From the NCBI GenBank assembly GCA_034440395.1, contig JAWXBW010000017.1, forward strand, positions 25,964 through 89,963: a DNA stretch of 64,000 bases, written 5' to 3'. The notes under the pieces were generated by a model. The model had not been told where the DNA came from. It saw nothing but the letters and a program-made list of their open reading frames with translations, and ran no database searches. The position numbers and the translations under genes are program-made. Source of the DNA: JAAUTS01 sp034440395. Lineage in GTDB: Bacteria > Verrucomicrobiota > Verrucomicrobiia > Methylacidiphilales > JAAUTS01. Every line of letters begins with the position of its first letter. Position 1 is the stretch's first letter. Of this stretch, positions 9,679 through 18,062 are shown piece by piece.

Positions 9679-10545
9679 TTATCTGGCTAAAATAGCTTCG
9701 TCTAAACCATCATCCACCCGAAGGTTAATGAGTTTCCATGGAGTGGTGGCGGAAGTCTCATAAAAGAATTGCCAACGTAGCGGCTCGGTCTCGAGGTGGG
9801 CAAAGTAGGTAAGCATGGTGACTTTGGTGGTGAGGGTGCGGACATCAAACAATTCATAGTTCCGCATAACGCCGTAGTCCTTGATGGCTTTGTCGGTCTT
9901 TTGCACGAAGGCGTCCACATTAGCACCGCTGTTGTCGATGCCAGAGTCAGTCAGAATATCTTTGAAGGCTTCAGCACTACGATTACTTTGAATCGTGATA
10001 AAAAACTTTTCAATTTTAAGTTGCACGTCTTTAGGGATAGGGCTGATCGTAGGGTTTGGGGGGAGGTATTCTCGTAAGTCATCGACACGGATGTTGGAGA
10101 GACGCCAGTCATTACCTACGGGGGTAAAATAGAGGAAGTGCCAGCGAAAGAGTTTTGTGCCCTGCTCGGAGATAAAGGAAAGGCTGTAGAGTTGGCTGCC
10201 TATCCTGCTGCTTTCAAAGAGATAAAATTTACCATATTTACCGAAGCGTTCGATTCCACCTTGGGAGGCGGCCACGAAATTATCAATCACATCAGTATCA
10301 TCTTTAAACTGGGTTTTTTCAAAAAGATTCAGGAACGCAAGTTTGGAATTACCCGCTTGGAGGGTGCGAAAGAATTGATCAAGTTGAGCTTGGGGAGCGG
10401 GTGGGATTTCGAGTGAATGTGCGGATGTTTTGAGGCGAGACGGCTCGTTCTTGGTTGGTTTGACACGATCTTCCTGAGCATGTACTGAAGAGCCAGTTAG
10501 CAGTAGAGAAGTGAGCAAGCTTACAGTAGCAAAACGAAGTTTCAT
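9679..10545 (-). CDS. exported protein with internal duplication
   Basis: A 288-residue secreted protein with a signal peptide (about residues 1-23, ending VHAQ). It consists of two homologous units: residues about 54-156 and 176-279. Both begin with an FF-x-T-x-Q helix, have a D-x-FV-x(5) segment about 30 residues later, a Y-x-LF/FYLF strand, an L-x-RWxF strand and end with WxLxNxRVDD or WKLINLRVDD. The fold looks like a small alpha+beta (NTF2 or cystatin-like) domain, but I do not recognise the family. It follows the MBL-fold gene by 8 bases and may be the last gene of the gcv run. Confidence 0.6.
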   Translation of the reverse strand: MKLRFATVSLLTSLLLTGSSVHAQEDRVKPTKNEPSRLKTSAHSLEIPPAPQAQLDQFFRTLQAGNSKLAFLNLFEKTQFKDDTDVIDNFVAASQGGIERFGKYGKFYLFESSRIGSQLYSLSFISEQGTKLFRWHFLYFTPVGNDWRLSNIRVDDLREYLPPNPTISPIPKDVQLKIEKFFITIQSNRSAEAFKDILTDSGIDNSGANVDAFVQKTDKAIKDYGVMRNYELFDVRTLTTKVTMLTYFAHLETEPLRWQFFYETSATTPWKLINLRVDDGLDEAILAR

Positions 10546-10553
10546 GGAAGGCT

Positions 10554-11141
10554 TTAGGATGAGAGCAGCTTCTTTAAAGCTGCCCCAGCCTTGGGCATGG
10601 TTTTTCCGTGGGCGAAGGCGATGAGTTCGATGTCTAGGTTCAATAATTTCTTCAAAGAAATCTCAAGCTGCTTCTGGTTGAGGCAATATTTTTCTGGGAG
10701 AATACTAAGGCCTTTATCCTTATCGTTAATGAGGGCATCCCCAATAAAAAGTATTTTCTCTGCGGTGCAGTAATAGGCATGTTCTCCGAGAGCTGCCCCT
10801 GTTAATGAAATGGGCACAAGCCCATGGAGTTGTTTTAAGTCATCCACAATGACGTCGGGCTTGAAGCGTAACTCCTTCGTGGCTAGGGCAGGGCAAGCAA
10901 TGGGGATTTTTAAGAGATCACCGATGATTCGGGCGTAACGCTCGTGGTTACCGTTGGTGATGAGGATGGCGCAGGGTTTACCTAGAGTTTGGATAGACTT
11001 GAGCGTATCATCATCTGGTAAAATAGGATCAATGAGCAGAACTTTTCCTTCAGAGATGTAGGCATGGGAAAAGAGGTCTGTCTTGCAATCTTTACAGTAG
11101 ACGGACCACTCGATGAGATGGGGGTGAATCTTTTTGTACAT
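10554..11141 (-). CDS. MBL-fold hydrolase-like protein
   Basis: A 195-residue protein of the metallo-beta-lactamase fold. The expected layout is present: 'LLIDPILP' (about 34-41), a strand then ITNGNHERYA (about 60-69), a GEHAY segment around 120, FIGDALIN (about 135) and a final AFAHGKTMPKAG. The canonical HxHxDH metal motif is reduced to NGNHER, a variant seen in a subgroup of small MBL proteins, so it may bind one metal or have altered chemistry. Function unknown. It follows gcvH by 18 bases on the same strand. Confidence 0.65.
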   Translation of the reverse strand: MYKKIHPHLIEWSVYCKDCKTDLFSHAYISEGKVLLIDPILPDDDTLKSIQTLGKPCAILITNGNHERYARIIGDLLKIPIACPALATKELRFKPDVIVDDLKQLHGLVPISLTGAALGEHAYYCTAEKILFIGDALINDKDKGLSILPEKYCLNQKQLEISLKKLLNLDIELIAFAHGKTMPKAGAALKKLLSS

Positions 11142-11159
11142 AACTAATAGTGTTTCGTT

Positions 11160-11540
11160 TTATTTTCCGAGTAAAGCGAGGTAAGCCGATACGTTTTTTA
11201 AGGATGACATTTCATCGGGGTTGCTGAGTTTAATTTTAAAAATCCAACCATTTTCGTAAGGTGAGCTATTAACGAGTTCGGGAGAACTGGAGAGGTGGGA
11301 GTTGACTTCGGTAATTTCACCTGAAACGGGGGAGTAGATGTCAGATGCGGCTTTGACGCTTTCAACGGTGGCACTGGGTTCTTTTTGTTTAACCACTTTA
11401 CCTAGCTTGGGTAGATCAACAAAGACGACGTCACTCAAGGCATTTTGGGCATGATCGGTTATGCCAACGGTTCCGATACCGTTTTCAACGGAGATCCATT
11501 CGTGGCTATCGGCGTAGTGGAGATTTTCTGGGTGGTTCAT
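11160..11540 (-). CDS. gcvH: glycine cleavage system H protein
   Basis: Lipoyl carrier of the glycine cleavage complex, shuttling the aminomethyl intermediate between the P, T and L proteins. 126 residues, normal length; the lipoylation site is the Lys in TVESVKAASDIYSPVSGEI (about residue 64). The N-terminus HYADSHEWI is typical. Its ATG overlaps the gcvT stop by 4 bases (11537-11540), indicating translational coupling. gcvP is not in the window. Confidence 0.95.
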   Translation of the reverse strand: MNHPENLHYADSHEWISVENGIGTVGITDHAQNALSDVVFVDLPKLGKVVKQKEPSATVESVKAASDIYSPVSGEITEVNSHLSSSPELVNSSPYENGWIFKIKLSNPDEMSSLKNVSAYLALLGK

Positions 11541-12643
11541 AATTTTCGGTAGAAGGGTTTTTTAACGACTTGAACAGGAACACTACGCTCGCGCACGATC
11601 ATTTCAAGTTGAGTGCCAGGTTCAGAATGAGCCAGCTCTACTAAGCCTAGGGCGATCCCTTTTTTTAGGGTAGGGGAATGGCCGCCTGAGGTAATTTCAC
11701 CGACTTGGACGCCAGCCTTCATGATCGGGTAGTTAGCGCGAGGAGGGGCTCCAGCTCCGACTACTTCGAATGCGACGGAACGGCGGCTCAGGCCTTTGTT
11801 TCTTTGTTTTTTGAGAGGTTCTAAGCCGATAAATTTTTCGGGTTTGTCAAAACAGATGAAGTTTTTTAATCCTGCTTCTAGTGGCGAAATAGTGCTAGAA
11901 AGTTCATGACCATAGAGCGGATAGCAGGCTTCTAAGCGAAGCGTATCTCGGGCACCTAGGCCAGCGGGTAGTAGTCCGTAATTTTTGCCGTCTAAGAGGA
12001 GCTTATCCCAGAGTTTGAGGATGATTTCATTTGAGCAGAAAAGCTCAAAACCATCTTCTCCCGTGTAACCTGTGCGGGTGAGGATGACGTCGAGGCCGAG
12101 GAAGGGGGTAATGAGAAGTTGGTTGCGTTTAATCTGGCGTTTTTCCTCATCAAGAGTTTTGCGGAGAATGGTTTCAGCTTCGGGACCTTGGAGGGCGAGG
12201 CCACCGAAACCTTGACTGAGATTTTCTACCGTGACGTTGATATTTTTCCTGCGGTCAAGCCAGTTAAAGTCGTCCTCAATCCGTGAGGCATTGACGAGGA
12301 GGAGATAGCGTTGATCTTCGATTCGGTAAACGATTAAGTCATCAATGGTGCCACCAGCTTCATTGAGCATGAGGGTGTATTGCCCGTAGCCATGGGAAAT
12401 ACGCCGTATATCATTTGTCAGTAAGATATTTAGCCAAGCTTCTGCGCCCGTGCCAGAGACAAATATTTGACCCATGTGGCTGATGTCAAATAGTCCAGCT
12501 TTCTCCCGCACGGCTTTATGCTCCTCCATGATGGTGGTGTAAGAAACGGGCATATTCCAACCACCAAATTCCACCATTTTAGCTCCCAATGTTTTATGGG
12601 CAGGAGAGAGGGCAGTTTCACGTAAAGATTCGGTCGCAGACAT
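11537..12643 (-). CDS. gcvT: aminomethyltransferase, glycine cleavage T protein
   Basis: Transfers the methylene group from lipoyl-GcvH to tetrahydrofolate, releasing ammonia. 368 residues with the usual marks: FGGWNMPVSY near 26, GLFDISHMGQI near 50, catalytic Asp region NDIRRISHG near 95, TGYTGEDGFE near 195, LGARDTLRLEA near 228, and GEITSGGHSPTLKKGIALG near the end. Start supported by family N-terminus. Coupled to gcvH; tex lies 75 bases upstream on the same strand. Confidence 0.95.
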   Translation of the reverse strand: MSATESLRETALSPAHKTLGAKMVEFGGWNMPVSYTTIMEEHKAVREKAGLFDISHMGQIFVSGTGAEAWLNILLTNDIRRISHGYGQYTLMLNEAGGTIDDLIVYRIEDQRYLLLVNASRIEDDFNWLDRRKNINVTVENLSQGFGGLALQGPEAETILRKTLDEEKRQIKRNQLLITPFLGLDVILTRTGYTGEDGFELFCSNEIILKLWDKLLLDGKNYGLLPAGLGARDTLRLEACYPLYGHELSSTISPLEAGLKNFICFDKPEKFIGLEPLKKQRNKGLSRRSVAFEVVGAGAPPRANYPIMKAGVQVGEITSGGHSPTLKKGIALGLVELAHSEPGTQLEMIVRERSVPVQVVKKPFYRKL

Positions 12644-12718
12644 CGGTATAGATTAGCTTTGGTGGATGGATGGTGTCAACTGGCTCATAGGAAGTTTTGT
12701 GAGAAGCCTTTTGTCATT

Positions 12719-15061
12719 TCAATTCTGTTTCTTAGCCTTAGCTAAGGCGTCGGCAAAGAGTCCGCCACCGAAACTGTTAAGGCTGCCGCTACTGCTGCTG
12801 ACGGGAGAGGGGCTAGGATTCGCATCACGTCGTGGGACATTACGATTGGGCGCAGTGCCACCGCTGCTTGTACGTCCCGCACTGCTGCCGCCCTTTGTGC
12901 TTGCACCCACATCAGGCCGAGATTTCATGGAGAGAGCGACGCGTTTACGATCCATGTCCACTTCCATCACGGTGACCATGACTTTATCCTGAACTTTGAC
13001 GACATCGGCAGGGTTCTTAATGTAATTGTCACTTAACTGACTAATGTGAACCAGTCCATCTTGATGAACGCCGATGTCCACGAAGGCTCCGAAAGCTGTT
13101 ACATTGGTCACGATTCCAGGCAGCTTCATGCCAGGTTGTAAGTGACTAACTTCGGAAACGCCTTGAGCGAATTCAAACACCTCGAACTGTGCGCGGGGAT
13201 CGCGGCCAGGTTTAGCTAATTCATTTACGATATCGCGTAAAGTGGGCAGCCCGATTTTTTCGGAAACGTAACGTTCTAAATTAATCTTGCTGCGGAGCCC
13301 CTGATCCTTCACGAGGTCAATCAACTGACAATTAAGATCTCTGGCCATCGTTTCTACAATGGAATAACTCTCCGGATGAACCGCACTAGCGTCAAGGGGA
13401 TTGACCCCATTACGGATGCGGAGAAAGCCCGCCGCTTGCTCGTAGGCCTTATCCCCCAGTCGAGCCACTTTCAGTAGTTCTTTCCGTGTTTTAAAAGGAC
13501 CGTTCTCATTGCGATATGTAATAATGCTTTCTGCCAATGCCGGCCCTAGGCCTGAGACATAGGTTAGGAGTTGTTTACTCGCCGTGTTGACCTCGACCCC
13601 GATTCCGTTTACGCAACTCATCACCACATCGTCCAGACTACGCTTGAGAGCAGCTTGATCCACATCGTGTTGGTATTGACCTACCCCGATGGATTTCGGG
13701 TCAATCTTTACGAGTTCCGCCAAAGGATCCATCAAGCGGCGCCCAATGGAAACCGAGCCCCGCACCGTGATGTCTTGATCGGGGAACTCCTCGCGTGCGA
13801 CGTCCGAGGCCGAATAAATGGAAGCACCGCTTTCATTAACCATGACCACGACGATGGATGGCGGCAGCTTTAAAGCTTTCACAAAGGTCTCTGTTTCACG
13901 ACCTGCCGTGCCGTTACCGATGGCGATAGCTTCTATTTTAAAATGAGAACATAATTTTCGCACAACTTCCGCTGCCTCACGGCGCTCGGAATCAGACTTA
14001 TCTGGATAAACGACACAATTGGTTAATAATTTTCCTTGTGGATCTAAGATGACGATCTTACAACCCGTGCGGAATCCGGGGTCGATGGCGAGCACGCTTT
14101 TTTGACCCAGTGGTGAGGTTAATAATAGCTCACGCATGTTCTCGGCAAAAACCACGATGGCCTGCTCATCCGCCCTTTTTTTAGATTCCATCCTCATCTC
14201 AACCTCAATGGCAGGGCCTAGTAGACGGTCGTAGGCATCCACTGCGGTGGCGGCGATTTGGGCAGAGCTGCGGCTATTTCCTTTAACGAAGAGTGTTTGG
14301 AGAAGCGCAACGGCTCCCTCTTCTTGTGGTTGGATCCGCACCATGAGGAAGCCATCTTTTTCTCCACGCCGGAGGGCGAGGATACGATGCGAGGGAGCCT
14401 GAGAGAGAGGTTCGCTCCACTCGAAATAATCCTTAAACTTAGCGGCTTCCGTTTCCTTACCCTTGAGTAATTTACTGCTTAGCGTAGCGGTCTCACGGTA
14501 AAAATGACGTAATTTTTCCCGCGCAGTAGCATCGTCGCTCATGCGTTCTGCTAAGATGTCGCGCGCACCTGCCAGAGCCAGAGTGGGCGTCTCTATTTTT
14601 AATTCTGGATTAGTCGAAACGTAAGCCTCGGCTTCTTTTAACGGATCGTGAGAAGCATCCTGTAGCCAAAGAAGTTCTGCCAGAGGTTCCAGTCCCGCCT
14701 CCTTGGCCATAGTAGCGCGGGTGCGGCGTTTCGGTCGATAAGGTTGATAAATGTCTTCTAGGCGTGTGAGAGTAGTAGCGGCCGTGATGGCGTTCTTTAA
14801 GACATCGCTAAGGAGGTTACGTTCGGCTAGAGATTTAGTGATGGATTCACGGCGGGCATCAAGTTCCACCAATTGCGCGAGGCGATCCCGAATGGCGGCG
14901 ATGGCGACTTCATCTAGAGTGCCTGTGACTTCTTTACGGTAGCGGGCAATGAAGGGGATCGTGCCACCTTCGTTCAGGAGGACAGCCGTGGCATAGACCT
15001 GCTTAGGTTGGATTTTTAATTCTTCGGAAATGGTGCGGATATGGGATTCGGCAAGAGTCAT
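12719..15061 (-). CDS. tex: Tex-like S1 RNA-binding accessory protein
   Basis: A 780-residue homologue of Tex, a nucleic-acid-binding transcription accessory protein. Order of domains: N-terminal helical region (1-190; PFIARYRKEVTGTLDE is the conserved start), YqgF/RNase H-like domain (about 320-450; LAIDPGFRTGCKIVILD), helix-hairpin-helix region (about 490-560; VNTASKQLLTYVSGLGPALA), and an S1 domain (about 645-720; GIVTNVTAFGAFVDIGV). A low-complexity Ser/Gly/Arg tail follows (about 725-765). Length is normal for Tex. Likely unlinked functionally to the gcv genes downstream. Confidence 0.93.
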   Translation of the reverse strand: MTLAESHIRTISEELKIQPKQVYATAVLLNEGGTIPFIARYRKEVTGTLDEVAIAAIRDRLAQLVELDARRESITKSLAERNLLSDVLKNAITAATTLTRLEDIYQPYRPKRRTRATMAKEAGLEPLAELLWLQDASHDPLKEAEAYVSTNPELKIETPTLALAGARDILAERMSDDATAREKLRHFYRETATLSSKLLKGKETEAAKFKDYFEWSEPLSQAPSHRILALRRGEKDGFLMVRIQPQEEGAVALLQTLFVKGNSRSSAQIAATAVDAYDRLLGPAIEVEMRMESKKRADEQAIVVFAENMRELLLTSPLGQKSVLAIDPGFRTGCKIVILDPQGKLLTNCVVYPDKSDSERREAAEVVRKLCSHFKIEAIAIGNGTAGRETETFVKALKLPPSIVVVMVNESGASIYSASDVAREEFPDQDITVRGSVSIGRRLMDPLAELVKIDPKSIGVGQYQHDVDQAALKRSLDDVVMSCVNGIGVEVNTASKQLLTYVSGLGPALAESIITYRNENGPFKTRKELLKVARLGDKAYEQAAGFLRIRNGVNPLDASAVHPESYSIVETMARDLNCQLIDLVKDQGLRSKINLERYVSEKIGLPTLRDIVNELAKPGRDPRAQFEVFEFAQGVSEVSHLQPGMKLPGIVTNVTAFGAFVDIGVHQDGLVHISQLSDNYIKNPADVVKVQDKVMVTVMEVDMDRKRVALSMKSRPDVGASTKGGSSAGRTSSGGTAPNRNVPRRDANPSPSPVSSSSGSLNSFGGGLFADALAKAKKQN

Positions 15062-15125
15062 AGATAGGGTAGAAAACCATGAGGCAAAAAGCTGACAAGG
15101 AAAGCTGTTTTTGAAAACAGAGTAG

Positions 15126-15191
15126 GTATCGGGCGGAGAAATTATTACCCTAGACTACATCCAAAATCTCATGGACGAGGAAGGCATATAA
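15126..15191 (+). pseudogene. possible antitoxin 3' remnant
   Basis: A 21-codon open stretch ending in TAA at 15189-15191, reading EIITLDYIQNLMDEEGI at its end, stops 4 bases before the start of the broken PIN-toxin gene. This is where the end of a VapB-type antitoxin would be expected. The upstream part cannot be recognised, so this is only a plausible relic. The 130 bases between it and tex hold a 7-bp hairpin (CTGTTTT/AAAACAG) and nothing else I recognise. Confidence 0.3.
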
Positions 15192-15195
15192 GCTC

Positions 15196-15630
15196 ATGCG
15201 CTCGCTGTTGGATGTCAACGTCTTGATTTCCTTGCTGGACACAGATCATCATTTTCACAATAGAGCGCACACACGGTAGGCTCGCCATTCGACGCAGGGT
15301 TGGGTCAGCTGCCCGCTTACGGAAATCGGGTTTCTGAGGATTCTAACCAACCCAAATTACAGCAAAACGAGGCGTTTCAGCGTTACGGAATTGACGCCTT
15401 CCTTGTTCGATTCATTGAGGGGACAAACCATGAGTTTTGGCCCGAAGTGTTGACCTTCCGCAATGAGCGTATTTTTTCCACGGACAGAATCCATGGAGGG
15501 CGGCAATTGAAGGATATTTATTTACTGGGTCTAGCAGACCACTCACAAAGCGCAGTTGGTGACTTTTGATGAAGCGTTACCTCTGACGGCTGTAAAAAAG
15601 TCCACCGCAAAAAATTTAGTTATCGTCTGA
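15196..15630 (+). pseudogene. decayed VapC-type PIN ribonuclease
   Basis: Three reading frames joined give an almost full-length PIN-domain toxin of about 145 residues. Frame 1 starts at ATG 15196 with MRSLLDVNVLISLLDTDHHF, is broken by TAG at 15277-15279, and continues to WVSCPLTEIGFLRILTNPNY and beyond. Near 15425 the frame shifts to HEFWPEVLTFRNERIFSTD and LKDIYLLGLADH. Near 15543 it shifts again to KAQLVTFDEALPLTAVKK and ends at TGA 15628-15630. The acidic PIN positions (D6, the E of PLTE, the D of LKD, the D of TFD) are all still visible, so decay is recent. Only the middle piece remains open as an 89-codon fragment, which should not be annotated as a gene. Confidence 0.75.
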
Positions 15631-15667
15631 AGCTCGACGTTCACAAGGGATTCGTTTACAAGTAAAT

Positions 15668-16099
15668 ATGAACTTTAATCTTTCGCATAAACAGCAGCAC
15701 GGCGGCATTCTTAAAACTATCCTGATTCTTCTAGGGGCTTTAACCTTATTAGTTATCGTAGCGCTCGTGGGAGCGGGTTGGTATGCGAAGGTAAAGATTG
15801 ATGAGGCGGGCGGCATGCAGGCGGTTGGCTCTAAGATGATGGCTAAAGGAGTCGAACTCCTAAAACCTGAATTAGAAAAAGTGTTGCCTGCTGAAGACCT
15901 GCAACGGTTGAATGTGGATATAATTAAACTTCAGGAGCAAGCAGCCGCGATTACACCAGAACAAATTCAAGCTGTAGCTAATTCCATGCAAAAGTTAGGG
16001 GAAAAAATGCAAGGCGGAGGATTATCCGAAGCCGATGCCAAAATTTTCGTTGATGAGGTATCCGCCGCCTTGAAGACAGCTGATCCCATTCAGCCATAA
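15668..16099 (+). CDS. small single-pass membrane protein
   Basis: A 143-residue protein of unknown family. Residues 1-14 are polar, residues about 15-42 form one hydrophobic membrane helix (ILKTILILLGALTLLVIVAL), and the rest is a predicted helical extracytoplasmic or cytoplasmic domain rich in Lys, Glu, Gln and Ala (EKVLPAEDLQRLNVDI; EQIQAVANSMQKLGEKMQ) with coiled-coil character. It stands alone between the decayed PIN gene and a convergent thioredoxin-like gene. No function can be assigned. Confidence 0.6.
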   Translation: MNFNLSHKQQHGGILKTILILLGALTLLVIVALVGAGWYAKVKIDEAGGMQAVGSKMMAKGVELLKPELEKVLPAEDLQRLNVDIIKLQEQAAAITPEQIQAVANSMQKLGEKMQGGGLSEADAKIFVDEVSAALKTADPIQP

Positions 16100-16130
16100 A
16101 GAGCTAATGGAGCTGGATGAAAAAGGCGAT

Positions 16131-16148
16131 CCCTCCTAAGTTGGAGGG
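16131..16148 (-). terminator. candidate terminator hairpin
   Basis: CCCTCC (16131-16136) and GGAGGG (16143-16148) form a 6-bp GC-rich stem with a 6-base loop between two convergent genes. Read on the minus strand the stem is followed, after six bases, by five Ts, which would suit the end of the thioredoxin-like gene. Weak evidence. Confidence 0.35.
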
Positions 16149-16204
16149 CTTGGGTCACAGGACGACAGACGAATCTGCCAGCTTTAACACAACCTCAAGT
16201 GCGG

Positions 16205-16639
16205 TTATTTCTTGGTAATTTTTTTCAATTCAGCAATAAAAGCGTCTGGGCCACCACGCACATAACCTGTTTGACCGATCTTATCTCCTTTAGAATCCAG
16301 AACGATGATCGTGGGATAACCTTTGACTCCATACTCTCGAGCAAGCTTCATGTTTTGGTCTTTCTCTTCACTAGACTGTGTCTTGCGTTGAGGAAAATCT
16401 AATTTCACGAGGATAAGATTTTTTTCGGCGTATTTCTGAAAAGTTGGGGTAGCGAAAACTTCTTCATCCAGCTTGATGCACCAACCGCACCAATCAGAGC
16501 CAGTAAAGTCTAAGACAAGGGGTTTGTTCTCGGATGCTGCTTTCTTTTTGGCTGCGTCGAAGTCAGTTAGCCAAAGATCAGCAGCAGGAAGTTGTGAAAC
16601 AGATAATAAGAAACTAAGGGATAGAATTCGGAGGATCAT
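16205..16639 (-). CDS. exported thioredoxin-fold protein
   Basis: A 144-residue protein with a signal peptide (about 1-19, ending LPAADL) and a thioredoxin fold of the Thioredoxin_7 kind. The redox motif is in DFTGSDWCGWCIKLDEEVF (CGWC at about residues 51-54), followed by the cis-Pro strand VKGYPTIIVLD near residue 108. Probably a periplasmic thiol-disulfide reductase or oxidase; partner unknown. It is monocistronic. Confidence 0.82.
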   Translation of the reverse strand: MILRILSLSFLLSVSQLPAADLWLTDFDAAKKKAASENKPLVLDFTGSDWCGWCIKLDEEVFATPTFQKYAEKNLILVKLDFPQRKTQSSEEKDQNMKLAREYGVKGYPTIIVLDSKGDKIGQTGYVRGGPDAFIAELKKITKK

Positions 16640-16834
16640 TGTTAAAGCATAGCATCAAAGAAGCTTTTGACCAAACGATGAAACAGATTTTATTCTCAAA
16701 CTAACTGCTAAGGCGTGCAAAAAAGTTTTTTAAAATCTAAGAGCCAACTGCTCGACCATTGCTTCACCGAGGTTGCAAAGCTGATGCACCAAAAAAATTG
16801 AGGTTTTGCGCTCCACCCACTTTTCTCTTTAGGT

Positions 16835-17956
16835 TTAAAGAGTCAAAGTATTCAAGCCTGTGAAGGTTACGCTCTGGCCGCCGAGTGTTCTTGTGTAAGG
16901 CTGGATTATGTTACTGGCGACCACGAAGTTTTTTCCCTGTGGATACTGTATACGGAAACAGAGCAGATTTTTAGGATCAAAATGGGCGGCGCTCCATTTG
17001 CATTCGATAACGTCCACCTTACCACGTCCTGAGGGGAGGACAAAATCAAGCTCATGCTGGTCTTTACCTCGCCAATACATGATTTCTGGTTGCCTAGGAT
17101 CGACTCGCAGATGGTCGAGCACGAGATGTTCCCAGAGCAGCCCGCAGTCCTCTGGACGCAGATCAGATTAACCTCGGGCATAGGTAACGAAGCCCGTATC
17201 GAAGGCATAAACCTTGGGTTAGCGGATGATTTCCCGTTGGCCTCCTCCCGAGTAAGTACGGACAAACACGGCTAAATGTGTTAGATCCAGCACTTCGAGA
17301 TAGTTTAGCACCGTAATCCGACTGAGACCGCAGAGACGGGAAAGGGCTGTGGCTGCCGTCTGTCTACCGCTAAGTTGAAGCACGCTTCCGACTAACTTTA
17401 GAAAACCGCTCCGTTTTTCCACACGGAACAGTTCCTGCACGTCGCGGGCATAGTAGGAGTCGAGCCATTCACCATAAAAACTGGGATCATAATCCTTGGC
17501 CAGTAGGGCAGGGGGTAGACCTCCTCGAAAAAGTCGATGACGCGGATCGGCGATACCAAAGAGAGGTAATTCCTGATGTAAAACCGGCACTAAATTCAAG
17601 GCTCGTTTTCTACCCGTGAGGCTGTCGCGAAACTTATGTGTAGCCGCCAGAGTAGAAGAACCTGTGGCTAAGATATAGAGATGGGGGAAAGCGTCAGCGC
17701 CGATTTTCAAAAGCTGGCTAGGGTCGGGCAATTGATGCACTTCATCCAAGATCACGCGCTTTTTAGTGAAGGATCGGAAAAAGGCCTCTGGGTCGGACAG
17801 CAGTCGCTGCGTGCTAGGCAGATCGCAGTTGAAAAACTCACAACCCTCTAAGGCTTGGGCAAGGGTGGTCTTACCGATGCGACGCACGCCTGAAAGCCAG
17901 ACGATAGGTGCTTTGCTCCACAAGTTCATGAAACAGGTGAAAGTTTCACATATCAT
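16835..17956 (-). pseudogene. AAA ATPase (AAA_14/DUF4143) with two in-frame stops
   Basis: One 374-codon frame encodes a complete member of the AAA_14/DUF4143 family, interrupted by TAA at 17219-17221 and TAA at 17168-17170. The N-terminal part has Walker A GVRRIGKTTLAQ (residues about 23-34), Walker B RVILDEVHQL (about 68) and sensor ILATGSSTLA. Between the stops it reads PKVYAFDTGFVTYARG, and after them the DUF4143 nuclease-like end GLLWEHLVLDHLRV and HELDFVLPSGRGKVDVIECK, all without frameshift. Each stop could arise from a single substitution. Functions of this family are poorly known. It adds to the decayed vapC relic at 15.2 kb as sign of a degrading zone. Confidence 0.8.
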
Positions 17957-18062
17957 TAAAAATGATGGATAATGATAGTGGTTTAGTTGCGAATCAAAGA
18001 CAGGTAGGAAAATAATTTAAAGTAGTTTGTAATTAGTTGCCCCTATCCGCTACACGGTTCAC

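Noticed and set aside
15300..15569. An 89-codon open frame that looks like a small gene
   Set aside because: It is the middle fragment of the decayed PIN toxin; the first residues before the second frameshift are out of the true frame.
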